Source of the DNA: an uncultured bacterium | GTDB taxonomy: Bacteria; Cyanobacteriota; Vampirovibrionia; Gastranaerophilales; Gastranaerophilaceae | Reading direction: 5' to 3' | Assembly (NCBI GenBank): GCA_900554095.1 | Contig: USGC01000059.1 | Coordinates: forward strand, 1 to 9,227 | DNA: 9,227 bases | In this document: positions 1-6,171 of the stretch, piece after piece | Layout: every line of letters begins with the position of its first letter | Numbering within the stretch: position 1 is the stretch's first letter | Notes under the pieces: generated by a model | Told to the model about the DNA's origin: nothing | Database searches by the model: none | Seen by the model: the letters and a program-made list of their open reading frames with translations, nothing else | Translations under genes and position numbers: made by a program

Positions 1-557
1 CTAAACTCGCTCTGCTCAATCGAATCACACCCAAGATTGGTTTCAACCCAGCCGGGGTTAATTGTATTCACAGTTATTCCAAATTCAGCCAACTCCAGCG
101 CCAATGCCTTTGTAAGTCCGCACAAACCCGCCTTTGATGATGAATACAGGCTTGCATTCGCCTCGCCCATAACCCCGGAGATTGAGCCTATATTTATAAT
201 TCTACCAAACTTTATATTTTTCATGTACGGCACTGCTCTTGAAACTAAATACGCCGGCGCTGTTAAGTTAGTCTTGTGAATGCGATCTATATCAGCCATT
301 GTCATCTTTTCAATCCCGCCGTAAATATATTCTCCTGCATTATTAATTAATATATCTATTTTATTTCTTTCAATAAAATCAAGGATTTCGGGATTTTCAG
401 CCAAATCACATACGCAATAAGACTTTGCGCCAAAAGATTTCAGCGCATTTTCATTGCGGCCTGAAATAAAAACATTACCAAGCTGAAGAAGTTCTTTTGC
501 AATAACATTACCAATGCCTTTAGATGCGCCTGTTACAAGAATATTATGCATTTTCAT
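1..557 (-). CDS. Short-chain dehydrogenase/reductase, 3' end missing
   Basis: Oxidoreductase of the classical SDR family, with an NAD(P)H-binding Rossmann fold; the substrate cannot be told. I translated 185 residues from ATG at 557 before the frame runs off the window edge at position 1. Visible motifs are the nucleotide-binding TGASKGIG (residues 9-16), Asp51 after the third strand, NNAG (72-75), and the catalytic set Asn97, Ser125, Tyr138 and Lys142 (YSSSK), followed by NPGWVET (167-173). Arg34 just after strand 2 hints at NADP preference (inference). The start at 557 is preferred because GAGGGG lies 7 bases upstream; a second ATG two codons later (551) is the alternative. It overlaps the end of the TcdA-like gene by 14 bases in another frame, which suggests translational coupling. 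FabG-like ketoacyl reductase is possible, but the short form and the context do not favour any particular substrate. Confidence 0.9.
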   Translation of the reverse strand, partial: MKMHNILVTGASKGIGNVIAKELLQLGNVFISGRNENALKSFGAKSYCVCDLAENPEILDFIERNKIDILINNAGEYIYGGIEKMTMADIDRIHKTNLTAPAYLVSRAVPYMKNIKFGRIINIGSISGVMGEANASLYSSSKAGLCGLTKALALELAEFGITVNTINPGWVETNLGCDSIEQSEF

Positions 558-1299
558 TTTCTGCCCCCTCAAGAAATTTTCGTACAATGTATGAAGCCAT
601 AAAAATCCCCGCACAAGACGCTACAAAAGGAGTTGACGGTGGGGTTATTTTTACAAATTCAATATTTTCGCCTGCTTTTGTCAAAATCTTTTCTTCTGAT
701 GAAATTTTTTCAGTACAGAATGGTTTTTCTCGGCTTGCAACAACAGTTATGCCATGCTCTATATTTCTTTTTTTAAGCTGATAAATTACATTTGAGACAA
801 AAGGAGCATTTTTATTTTCAATCTCAGAAATATCGCAAATATAAAGTTTAGAAGGGTCAATACGGTTACCTGCACCCATTGAGCTTATTACCGGAATGCG
901 ACGTTTTACACAATTTTCAAGCAAAGATATTTTTGAGCGCATAGTATCAATCGCGTCTGCAACGTAATCATATTTTGCTAAATCCATTTTTTCAGTATAA
1001 AAATCATCAATTTCAATTATTTCTATACTTGGGTTAATGTCTTTCAAACGTTCTTTAAAAAGCTGTGTTTTTTTTATGCCGACAGTGGAATTCATCGCAA
1101 CCAACTGGCGGTTAATATTAGACTTTGAAACAACATCAAAATCTATTATTGTAAGCTTTCCAACTCCGGCACGCGCAAGATTTTCAGCACAAAAGCCTCC
1201 GACACCTCCAAGTCCAAACACGGCAACATGTTTTGAATAAAGAAATTTCTGCGCCTCTTTTCCCCAAAAAAGCTCGTTTCTTGAAAAAATTTCGTCCAT
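544..1299 (-). CDS. tcdA: TcdA-like tRNA threonylcarbamoyladenosine dehydratase (E1/ThiF family)
   Basis: E1-like (ThiF/MoeB/HesA superfamily) ATP-dependent enzyme. The best match is TcdA (CsdL/YgdL), which cyclises t6A at position 37 of ANN-decoding tRNAs to ct6A. At 251 residues it is close to the family length (about 250-270). It has the P-loop-like GLGGVGG (29-35), acidic Asp53 at the end of the next strand, the adenylation motif NINRQ (61-65), Asp115 and Asp118 in ADAIDTMRSK, SMGAGNR (140-146), and a C-terminal segment PFVASCAGIFMASYIV typical of YgdL proteins. No CXXC zinc pairs of MoeB/ThiF are visible, which favours TcdA. I take ATG at 1299; a TTG directly before it (1302) would add one residue. 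There is no clear Shine-Dalgarno, and the start is 5 bases after the secG stop, so reinitiation is likely. Other E1-like substrates cannot be excluded. Confidence 0.82.
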   Translation of the reverse strand: MDEIFSRNELFWGKEAQKFLYSKHVAVFGLGGVGGFCAENLARAGVGKLTIIDFDVVSKSNINRQLVAMNSTVGIKKTQLFKERLKDINPSIEIIEIDDFYTEKMDLAKYDYVADAIDTMRSKISLLENCVKRRIPVISSMGAGNRIDPSKLYICDISEIENKNAPFVSNVIYQLKKRNIEHGITVVASREKPFCTEKISSEEKILTKAGENIEFVKITPPSTPFVASCAGIFMASYIVRKFLEGAENENA

Positions 1300-1304
1300 C
1301 AATG

Positions 1305-1529
1305 TTACTTAATTATGCCATATCCAATTAAAAACGTGCAAAGAACAAAGATAGCAGCCATTATGCCGGTTACTTTATTCAAACCTTTTTCTGCACTTTT
1401 TTGTGATGAAAAAATTTGTGATGCTCCGCCAAATCCCGCGATTCCATCACCTTTTGGCGAGTGAAGCAATATTAATACTATTAATAAGAGTGCTGATATA
1501 ATTTGTACCGTCCATAAAAATGTTACCAT
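1305..1529 (-). CDS. secG: Protein translocase subunit SecG
   Basis: Small integral-membrane subunit of the SecYEG protein-export channel, which assists SecA-driven translocation. The 74 residues have the family layout: a first membrane helix (about 5-23), a cytoplasmic loop with HSPKGDGIAGFGG (23-35), and a second membrane helix (about 53-71). The KGDG...FGG loop is diagnostic for SecG/Sec61-beta-type bacterial subunits. GGAG lies 12 bases before the ATG, inside the end of the upstream regulator gene; the spacing is somewhat long. Only 3 bases separate the upstream stop from this start, and 5 bases separate its own stop from the TcdA-like start, so it is in the middle of a tight operon. Confidence 0.95.
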   Translation of the reverse strand: MVTFLWTVQIISALLLIVLILLHSPKGDGIAGFGGASQIFSSQKSAEKGLNKVTGIMAAIFVLCTFLIGYGIIK

Positions 1530-1532
1530 TTC

Positions 1533-2216
1533 TTATTTTTTCTCCTTTTTTTTAGAAATAAAATGCGCACGTTTTGAATTTAATTTAATACTTTCAAACA
1601 TGTAAAGTCTGGCAGGTCTTTTGGATGATGATTTTGTATACTCATCAAGTTCAATTAGCCCTTCTGTAGCAAGCGCTTTCTTACGGAAATTACGTTTATC
1701 AAGCTTTTTATCCATAATCAATTCGTAAGATTTTTGCATTTCAGTAAGGGTAAATTTTTCGTTCAATAATTGATAAGCAACCGGACAGATTTCAAGTCTT
1801 TCGCGTGTGCGTTTAAGCGAATATTCAATAATTTCTTTATGGTCGAAGGCAAGCGCCGGAAGGTCTGAAATTTTGTGCCAGCCAAGCTCCGGAGTTGATG
1901 TAATTTTAATATCCTCAGCCCTTACAAGTGCGAAATATGCACAAGTAATAACCCTTGCATTGGGGTGGCGAAGCGGGTCTCCAAATGTGTAAAGCTGTTC
2001 TAAGTAAATATTATCAACATTTGTACGCTCTTTTAATACCCTCAAAGCCGCTTGATCAAGATTTTCTGACAATCTTACGTAACCACCGGGGATTGCCCAT
2101 TTGTCTTTAAACGGTTCATTTGTGCGTTTAACTAACAATACCTGTAATGCGTTGTTCTTTAAAGTCAATATTACAACGTCAACTGTAATCTCATGTGTTT
2201 TAGTTTCATTGAACAT
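1533..2216 (-). CDS. NrtR-like Nudix-domain transcriptional regulator
   Basis: Two-domain protein of 227 residues with the architecture of NrtR (Nudix-related transcriptional regulators, COG4111). In characterised members these repress NAD-biosynthesis genes and sense ADP-ribose. The N-terminal Nudix fold spans about 8-135, with GGY at 44-46 and LEQLYTFGDP (72-81), a segment typical of NrtR relatives. The C-terminal winged-helix part (about 153-206) contains FTLTEMQ, LDKRNFRKK and KRPARLY, again typical of the family. The Nudix box (45-67) is degenerate: Gly45, Glu51, Arg59 and Glu63 are kept, but the REUXEEXG core reads RVLKERTN, so the usual first and last catalytic Glu and the Gly are replaced. 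This suggests ligand binding rather than hydrolysis (inference). It ends in a lysine-rich tail. The start at 2216 is chosen because AAGGT precedes it at 7 bases; an in-frame GTG at 2243 lacks such a site. Its target genes are not evident here; autoregulation is possible. Confidence 0.82.
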   Translation of the reverse strand: MFNETKTHEITVDVVILTLKNNALQVLLVKRTNEPFKDKWAIPGGYVRLSENLDQAALRVLKERTNVDNIYLEQLYTFGDPLRHPNARVITCAYFALVRAEDIKITSTPELGWHKISDLPALAFDHKEIIEYSLKRTRERLEICPVAYQLLNEKFTLTEMQKSYELIMDKKLDKRNFRKKALATEGLIELDEYTKSSSKRPARLYMFESIKLNSKRAHFISKKKEKK

Positions 2217-2349
2217 AATTATTACCTTAAATTCATAATACACTAAAAATATTTTTTTACATAAGTTAATATTATTAAATATTAATAATTTTTTACAAAC
2301 TAGTCAATATTTACAAAGATTTTTACTTTATATATATAACGGGGAAATT
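2217..2349. promoter_or_regulatory. AT-rich divergent intergenic region with inverted repeat
   Basis: This 133-base spacer separates the minus-strand regulator operon from the plus-strand lysozyme-like gene and must hold promoters for both. It is almost entirely A+T. A perfect inverted repeat TTAATATT-atta-AATATTAA occupies 2266-2285. On the minus strand, TATTAT (2240-2235) is a possible -10 for the regulator operon. On the plus strand, TTTACA (2310-2315) and the run TTTATATATATA (2327-2338) are promoter-like, but the best 17-base spacing would put the start inside the ribosome binding site, so I do not assign exact boxes. GGGG (2341-2344) is the plausible ribosome binding site for the gene at 2350. 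Confidence 0.45.
2224..2228 (-). promoter_or_regulatory. Ribosome binding site that decides the regulator start
   Basis: AAGGT on the minus strand ends 7 bases before ATG 2216. It sits inside the longer GTG-initiated reading frame, so that longer form is unlikely. Confidence 0.6.
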
Positions 2350-3312
2350 ATGAGTTACGGATTTTTTGGATTTAATAATTATTATATGGGATGCTGCCGG
2401 CCGTTCTTTGGCGGAAATCCTTATATATATATGAATTCTTTTTACAATCCGCTTTTCATAATTAATACAGCACAATATCTCACAAGCGGCAGGTGGCTTA
2501 ATATATTTTCAGCGCCTTCACCTTATTTTGAAACCAGCTATACAAGAAGGATTCCACCGCGAAGACCTGAGCGTGAATACTCGATTCTACCGAAGGTTGA
2601 ACCCCCTTTTACATATAAACCCCATTATGATTACAACTTAGGGCGAAATCTATCTTCTGACAAGGCTTTTGCTCATAAACATTCTTATAATTACAATATT
2701 ACAGCAAGTCCTTATTTGAACAGCAAAAACATTACAGCAGGCAAGTTTCAGCCATTTTCAACTCCGGCTAAATACACAAAATTAAGCGCAAATCATCTCG
2801 ATGCAAAGTTTTTAGCCAAAGTAAAAGATGTTGCAAAAAACATTAACTGTGATTATGAAGATTTGCTTGCGGTTATGAACTCTGAAAGCGGAATTAATCC
2901 GGGGAAATGGAACCGTTCACGTACTGCTGTCGGACTTATACAATTTACAGACAGTGCAACGGCTGAATTAAAAAGGGTTTACGGTATAAACATTACAAAA
3001 GAAGAAATAGCCAAGCTTTCAGCGATTGAGCAGCTCGATTTAGCAGAAAAATTCTATCTGGCTTCAAAAACCTATCACTTCAAAAAATCTGATAAACTTT
3101 CTGCCGCTGATTTGTATGCTCTGACGTACCTTCCGGGCCGTTCCGGAGACGAGGTTCTCTGCCGCAAAGGCGAAAGAAACAAAAACGGACGGCTGTTAAG
3201 CTACTATGAAAGCAACAAGGCCTTTGACCAAAACAACGACGGCGTTATTACAAAATCCGAATTGAATGATCACCTTGCTTTAAAAAAAGTCAACCTTTCA
3301 ACTTTTGCATAA
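2350..3312 (+). CDS. Lysozyme/transglycosylase-like protein with EF-hand
   Basis: A 320-residue protein that probably cleaves peptidoglycan. Residues 1-140 are low-complexity and rich in Tyr, Phe, Asn and Pro; I recognise no domain and see no hydrophobic signal peptide. From about 150 the sequence resembles SLT/phage-lysozyme-like folds: a helix leading to MNSESG with candidate catalytic Glu179, then AVGLIQF (193-199), the usual (A/G)xGLxQ motif, and DLYALTYLPGR (254-264). A canonical EF-hand calcium loop follows at 293-304 (Asp293, Asn295, Asp297, Gly298, Ile300, Glu304). ATG 2350 is preceded by GGGG at 5 bases. It stands alone between the divergent region and minC, and a shared role with division-site placement would be inference. 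After its stop only a weak 7-bp AT hairpin (3313-3335) is seen. Activity and export route are not known from the sequence. Confidence 0.75.
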   Translation: MSYGFFGFNNYYMGCCRPFFGGNPYIYMNSFYNPLFIINTAQYLTSGRWLNIFSAPSPYFETSYTRRIPPRRPEREYSILPKVEPPFTYKPHYDYNLGRNLSSDKAFAHKHSYNYNITASPYLNSKNITAGKFQPFSTPAKYTKLSANHLDAKFLAKVKDVAKNINCDYEDLLAVMNSESGINPGKWNRSRTAVGLIQFTDSATAELKRVYGINITKEEIAKLSAIEQLDLAEKFYLASKTYHFKKSDKLSAADLYALTYLPGRSGDEVLCRKGERNKNGRLLSYYESNKAFDQNNDGVITKSELNDHLALKKVNLSTFA

Positions 3313-3399
3313 AATTATTACATTTCTAAATAATTCGTTGCAGAAAAATTTTTTTTCATTTAATCTCTAAGAATAAACTAGATTTTTGGAAGGGAAACA

Positions 3400-4263
3400 A
3401 TGGATAAGGGATATATCGAAAATGGGTTTATCGTTGATTTAAGCAACGCTCAAAAGACGTCCGAAATTATTTATGAATTATCACAAATTCTTGACATGTC
3501 TGAAGCCAAAGAAAAAAATGTCTGCCTTAAATTGGGCTCGGTTGATTTAAACCAATCTCAGCTTATCAGCATTAAAGCATTGATTGAATCAATGAACAGC
3601 CAACTTGAATTTATCACATCACATTCTGAAATTACTCAAGCGGCTGCACACAGCCTCGGAATTCAGCTTCATGAGTTTGAAAATACTGTAGAAGCACCCG
3701 AATTTGACTTGAAAGAAGAAGATGCTCAAGTTGTTAATGAAGAATTAGAAAACGCCCTTGACAAAATCTTCGGTGAAGGCGATTTTGATGAACGCTATCC
3801 GGAAGTTGAAGAAGAAATCCGTACTGATGAAAAAATAGAGTCTGAAGAACTTATTGAAAAAAGTGAAGATTTTGAAGAAGTAAGAAAACACCGCAAAGAA
3901 ACTGAAAAACTTCCGACCTTATACGTTCAAAGGACGCTGCGTTCCGGACAAAGTTTAAAATCAGACGGCAACATTGTAATCATTGGCGATGTAAACCCTG
4001 GTGCTGAAATAATTGCTAAAGGCGATATTACAGTTTGGGGTGTGCTTGGCGGTATTGCGCACGCCGGCAGTGAAGGCTGCAACTTTGCAAGAGTACGCGC
4101 ATTGAAATTGAACGCAATCCAGCTTCGTATCGGTGAGATTTTTGCCAGACGTCCCGATACTGTGAATGTTCCGTACGTCCAAAAATCAGACTCGTTTACA
4201 CCAGAAGAAGCACGAGTTGTAAAAAAACATATTGTAATTTACAAAAGAAATGATGAGAATTAA
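3400..4263 (+). CDS. minC: Septum site-determining protein MinC
   Basis: Inhibitor of FtsZ ring assembly, brought to the membrane by MinD. Of its 287 residues, about 1-90 form the N-terminal FtsZ-inhibiting domain, 96-168 an unusually acidic linker, and 170-255 the C-terminal beta-helix domain that dimerises and binds MinD. The latter has the MinD-binding RSGQ motif (181-184), GDVNPGAE (196-203), and the turn-rich GDITVWGVLGGIAHAG (208-223). A basic tail follows. The length exceeds the usual 220-240 mainly because of the linker. AGGG (3391-3394) sits 5 bases before the ATG. It opens the min operon, with 9 bases to minD. A weak promoter candidate is TTGCAG (3338-3343), 17 bases, TAATCT (3361-3366); it is poorly supported, and readthrough from the upstream gene is also possible. 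Confidence 0.96.
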   Translation: MDKGYIENGFIVDLSNAQKTSEIIYELSQILDMSEAKEKNVCLKLGSVDLNQSQLISIKALIESMNSQLEFITSHSEITQAAAHSLGIQLHEFENTVEAPEFDLKEEDAQVVNEELENALDKIFGEGDFDERYPEVEEEIRTDEKIESEELIEKSEDFEEVRKHRKETEKLPTLYVQRTLRSGQSLKSDGNIVIIGDVNPGAEIIAKGDITVWGVLGGIAHAGSEGCNFARVRALKLNAIQLRIGEIFARRPDTVNVPYVQKSDSFTPEEARVVKKHIVIYKRNDEN

Positions 4264-4272
4264 GGAGAAACC

Positions 4273-5088
4273 ATGAGCGGTCGAGTAATAGTAATAACTT
4301 CCGGTAAAGGAGGCGTTGGCAAAACTACAACTAACGCTAACATCGGAACTGCCCTTGCAAGAGCTGGTAAAAAGGTCGTTATGATTGATACAGACTTAGG
4401 TTTGAGAAATCTTGACCTACTTCTAGGCTTAGAAAACAGAATTGTTTATACAATTGTAGACGTTGTTGAAGAACGTTGCAAACTTAAACAGGCACTTGTT
4501 AAAGACAAGAAAAACCCTAACCTTTGTCTTTTGGCTGCGGCACAAACCCGTGATAAAACAGCAGTTACTGAAGAACAATTGAAACATATTTGTGAAGAAC
4601 TTCAAAAAGACTTTGATTTTATTTTAGTAGACTGCCCGGCAGGTATTGAGCAAGGTTTTCAAAATGCAGTTGCCGGAGCCTCAGAAGCCATCGTAGTTAC
4701 AACCCCTGAAATGTCAGCAGTACGCGATGCAGACAGAATTATCGGGCTTTTAGAGTCTAAAGAAGAAATAAAATCTTACAAACTATTATTGAATAGAGTC
4801 CGTCCAAACCTTATCAAATCAAACGACATGATGAGCGTAGAAGACGTTGTTGAAATACTTTCAGCAGAGTTAATCGGTATAATTCCTGAAGATACAGGGA
4901 TTATTACCTCCACTAACAAAGGCGAACCCATTGTAAATGATGAACATTCTCTTGCCGGAAAAGCTTACAACAATGTAGCAAAAAGAATTATAGGCGAAGA
5001 TGTTCCTTTCTTAAACCTTGAAGAAGAAACCAGCGTTCTAGCAAAAGTAAAAAAATTCTTCTCAGGTTTGATGGGAAAGGAGAAGTAA
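4273..5088 (+). CDS. minD: Septum site-determining ATPase MinD
   Basis: Membrane-associated P-loop ATPase (ParA/MinD family) that recruits MinC when ATP-bound and is released by MinE-stimulated hydrolysis, so that division is confined to mid-cell. It has 271 residues, the typical length. The deviant Walker A GKGGVGKTTT begins at residue 11, with the signature Lys12 and the P-loop Lys17. DTDLGLRNLD lies at about 39-48, FILVDCPAGI is the Walker B/switch strand, and TPEMSAVRDADRI is the conserved segment after it. The last 17 residues (VLAKVKKFFSGLMGKEK) are an amphipathic basic/hydrophobic helix, the membrane-targeting sequence. GGAG is 6 bases from the ATG and touches the minC stop. The minE start follows its stop by one base. 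Confidence 0.98.
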   Translation: MSGRVIVITSGKGGVGKTTTNANIGTALARAGKKVVMIDTDLGLRNLDLLLGLENRIVYTIVDVVEERCKLKQALVKDKKNPNLCLLAAAQTRDKTAVTEEQLKHICEELQKDFDFILVDCPAGIEQGFQNAVAGASEAIVVTTPEMSAVRDADRIIGLLESKEEIKSYKLLLNRVRPNLIKSNDMMSVEDVVEILSAELIGIIPEDTGIITSTNKGEPIVNDEHSLAGKAYNNVAKRIIGEDVPFLNLEEETSVLAKVKKFFSGLMGKEK

Positions 5089-5089
5089 A

Positions 5090-5587
5090 ATGAAAGATAA
5101 TATTTTTTCAGAATTATTTAATAAAGTTTTTGGCTTTTTCCGTCAGGCCGAAAAAGAAGAAACGGCAAAAGATACAGCCGTAAACAGACTTCGCGTTGTA
5201 TTGATGCAGGACAGAACAAATCTTTCTCCTGAACTTATGGAAAGAATGCGCAAAGAATTAGTGGAACTTCTTTCCAAATACGTTGAAATGGATAAAGATG
5301 CGCTTGAACTTAACCTTGAACAAGAAGGTGAACAGATGGCTTTAATGCTTTCTATTCCTGTTTTACGAGCTAAAGACGAAGCAGAAATCGAAAAAGCTCT
5401 CGAAAAAGAATCTTCTAAAGAGGAAGATATTGAAACTGAAGACGAAAACATTCAAGAAGAGGAAGCTTCAGAAGAATCTTTAAGCGAAGATGAAGTCGAA
5501 GAAAATGATTTGAACGCTGAAGAAGACCAAGCCGCAGAAGAAACAGACGAAGAAACTTCTCAATCAAAAGCTAAAAAACAAAAATAA
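5090..5587 (+). CDS. minE: MinE topological specificity factor with acidic C-terminal extension
   Basis: Stimulates MinD ATP hydrolysis and displaces MinC, producing Min oscillation. The N-terminus (IFSELFNKVFGFF, 5-17) is an amphipathic membrane-targeting helix. DTAVNRLRVVLMQDR (28-42) is the anti-MinCD region that contacts MinD, and about 45-93 is the topological-specificity dimerisation domain, ending with ALMLSIPVL. The recognisable MinE ends near residue 93, yet the protein continues to 165. Residues 96-160 are dominated by Glu, Asp and Ser, and the last six residues are basic. Usual MinE proteins are about 80-110 residues. Codon use and A-richness of the tail match the rest of the operon, and the frame stays open to a single stop just before the terminator, so a frameshift artefact is unlikely. 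GGAG inside the end of minD serves as the ribosome binding site. Confidence 0.95.
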   Translation: MKDNIFSELFNKVFGFFRQAEKEETAKDTAVNRLRVVLMQDRTNLSPELMERMRKELVELLSKYVEMDKDALELNLEQEGEQMALMLSIPVLRAKDEAEIEKALEKESSKEEDIETEDENIQEEEASEESLSEDEVEENDLNAEEDQAAEETDEETSQSKAKKQK

Positions 5588-5606
5588 AATACTTGGATAA
5601 TAATTC

Positions 5607-5644
5607 AAAAAATTACCGTAAAAATATTTACGGTAATTTTTTTT
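5607..5644 (+). terminator. Intrinsic terminator of the min operon
   Basis: A perfect 16-bp stem (5607-5622 pairing with 5627-5642) encloses the 4-base loop AATA. The 3' arm runs straight into eight T. ACCG/CGGT supplies the G+C part of the stem. It lies 19 bases after the minE stop. The A-run on the 5' side means it could also act on the opposite strand. Confidence 0.95.
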
Positions 5645-5685
5645 GCAATATGTAACAAAATAGCAACATTAAGCAAAATTCATTG

Positions 5686-5714
5686 TTGACAGCCATTATT
5701 GTTTATACTACTAT
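5686..5714 (+). promoter_or_regulatory. Strong sigma-70-type promoter of the S10 operon
   Basis: TTGACA (5686-5691), a 17-base spacer, then TACTAT (5709-5714): a perfect -35 and a good -10 at ideal spacing. The transcription start should lie near 5720-5722, giving a leader of about 130 bases before rpsJ. Strength fits ribosomal-protein expression, and it directly follows the min terminator, so the two operons are separate units. Confidence 0.85.
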
Positions 5715-5719
5715 CGATA

Positions 5720-5853
5720 TGCTAGGGTTTAGTAAATATACAAATACCGAAATATTTATTGAATAGCATTCCTAGCAAAACACAAGCGGTACAAAGGTTT
5801 CCGCTAAATCCAAAACCTTTAATGTGTAAACACAAAAAAGAAAAGGAATAAAA
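5720..5853 (+). promoter_or_regulatory. Structured leader RNA of the S10 operon
   Basis: This is the untranslated leader of the S10 operon, and two structures are visible by hand-pairing. First, a long hairpin beginning at the predicted transcription start: TGCTAGG (5720-5726) pairs with CCTAGCA (5771-5777), there is a 6-base bulge AGCATT (5765-5770), and 5727-5739 pairs with 5752-5764 including several G-U pairs. Second, AGCGG (5785-5789) pairs with CCGCT (5801-5805), while AAAGGTTT (5793-5800) pairs with AAACCTTT (5813-5820). These interleave as a pseudoknot or as alternative hairpins. A short TGTG/CACA hairpin (5823-5834) and the AAGGA ribosome binding site (5843-5847) follow. S10 operons of several bacteria are autoregulated through leader RNA by L4; this leader is a candidate for such control (inference). 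Confidence 0.6.
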
Positions 5854-6171
5854 ATGACAAGCACAAAAAGACAAAGAATCAGAGTTTGTTTAAAAGCTTA
5901 TGATCACAAGCTTATTGACGTATCTTCTGACAAAATCGTAGAAACAGCGAAAAGAACAGATGCTAAAGTTGCAGGTCCTATTCCTTTACCTACAAAAAGA
6001 CGTATATATTGCGTTCTTCGTTCACCCCACGTTGACAAAAAATCTCGTGAACACTTTGAATTAAGAACACACAAACGTATTATCGATATATACGAACCGA
6101 CTCAACAGACAACTGAAGAGTTAAGTAGATTAGATTTACCGGCTGGCGTAGATATTGAAGTAAAACTTTAA
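5854..6171 (+). CDS. rpsJ: 30S ribosomal protein S10
   Basis: Small-subunit head protein; in other bacteria it also works as NusE in transcription antitermination with NusB. Its 105 residues are the normal length. The signature HVDKKSREHFELRTHKR (59-75) and the GPIPLPTKRR loop (41-50) are clear. AAGGA lies 6 bases before the ATG. It is the first gene of the canonical S10 cluster here. In many cyanobacteria rpsJ sits after tuf in the str cluster instead, so its place next to rplC is a small point of interest for lineage. It is followed by an unusually long, structured 202-base gap. Confidence 0.98.
   Translation: MTSTKRQRIRVCLKAYDHKLIDVSSDKIVETAKRTDAKVAGPIPLPTKRRIYCVLRSPHVDKKSREHFELRTHKRIIDIYEPTQQTTEELSRLDLPAGVDIEVKL

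Noticed and set aside
37..279. Plus-strand open frame opposite the dehydrogenase
   Set aside because: The minus strand encodes a full set of SDR motifs across the same bases.
2217..2243. GTG start giving the Nudix regulator 9 more residues
   Set aside because: The AAGGT ribosome binding site lies inside this extension and serves ATG 2216.
3313..3357. Possible terminator after the lysozyme-like gene
   Set aside because: The stem is only 7 A-T pairs (AATTATT/AATAATT) and the T-run comes 15 bases later, too weak to call.
5143..5451. Long minus-strand open frame opposite minE
   Set aside because: It is a serine-rich shadow of the Glu-rich coding strand; no ribosome binding site or family resemblance.
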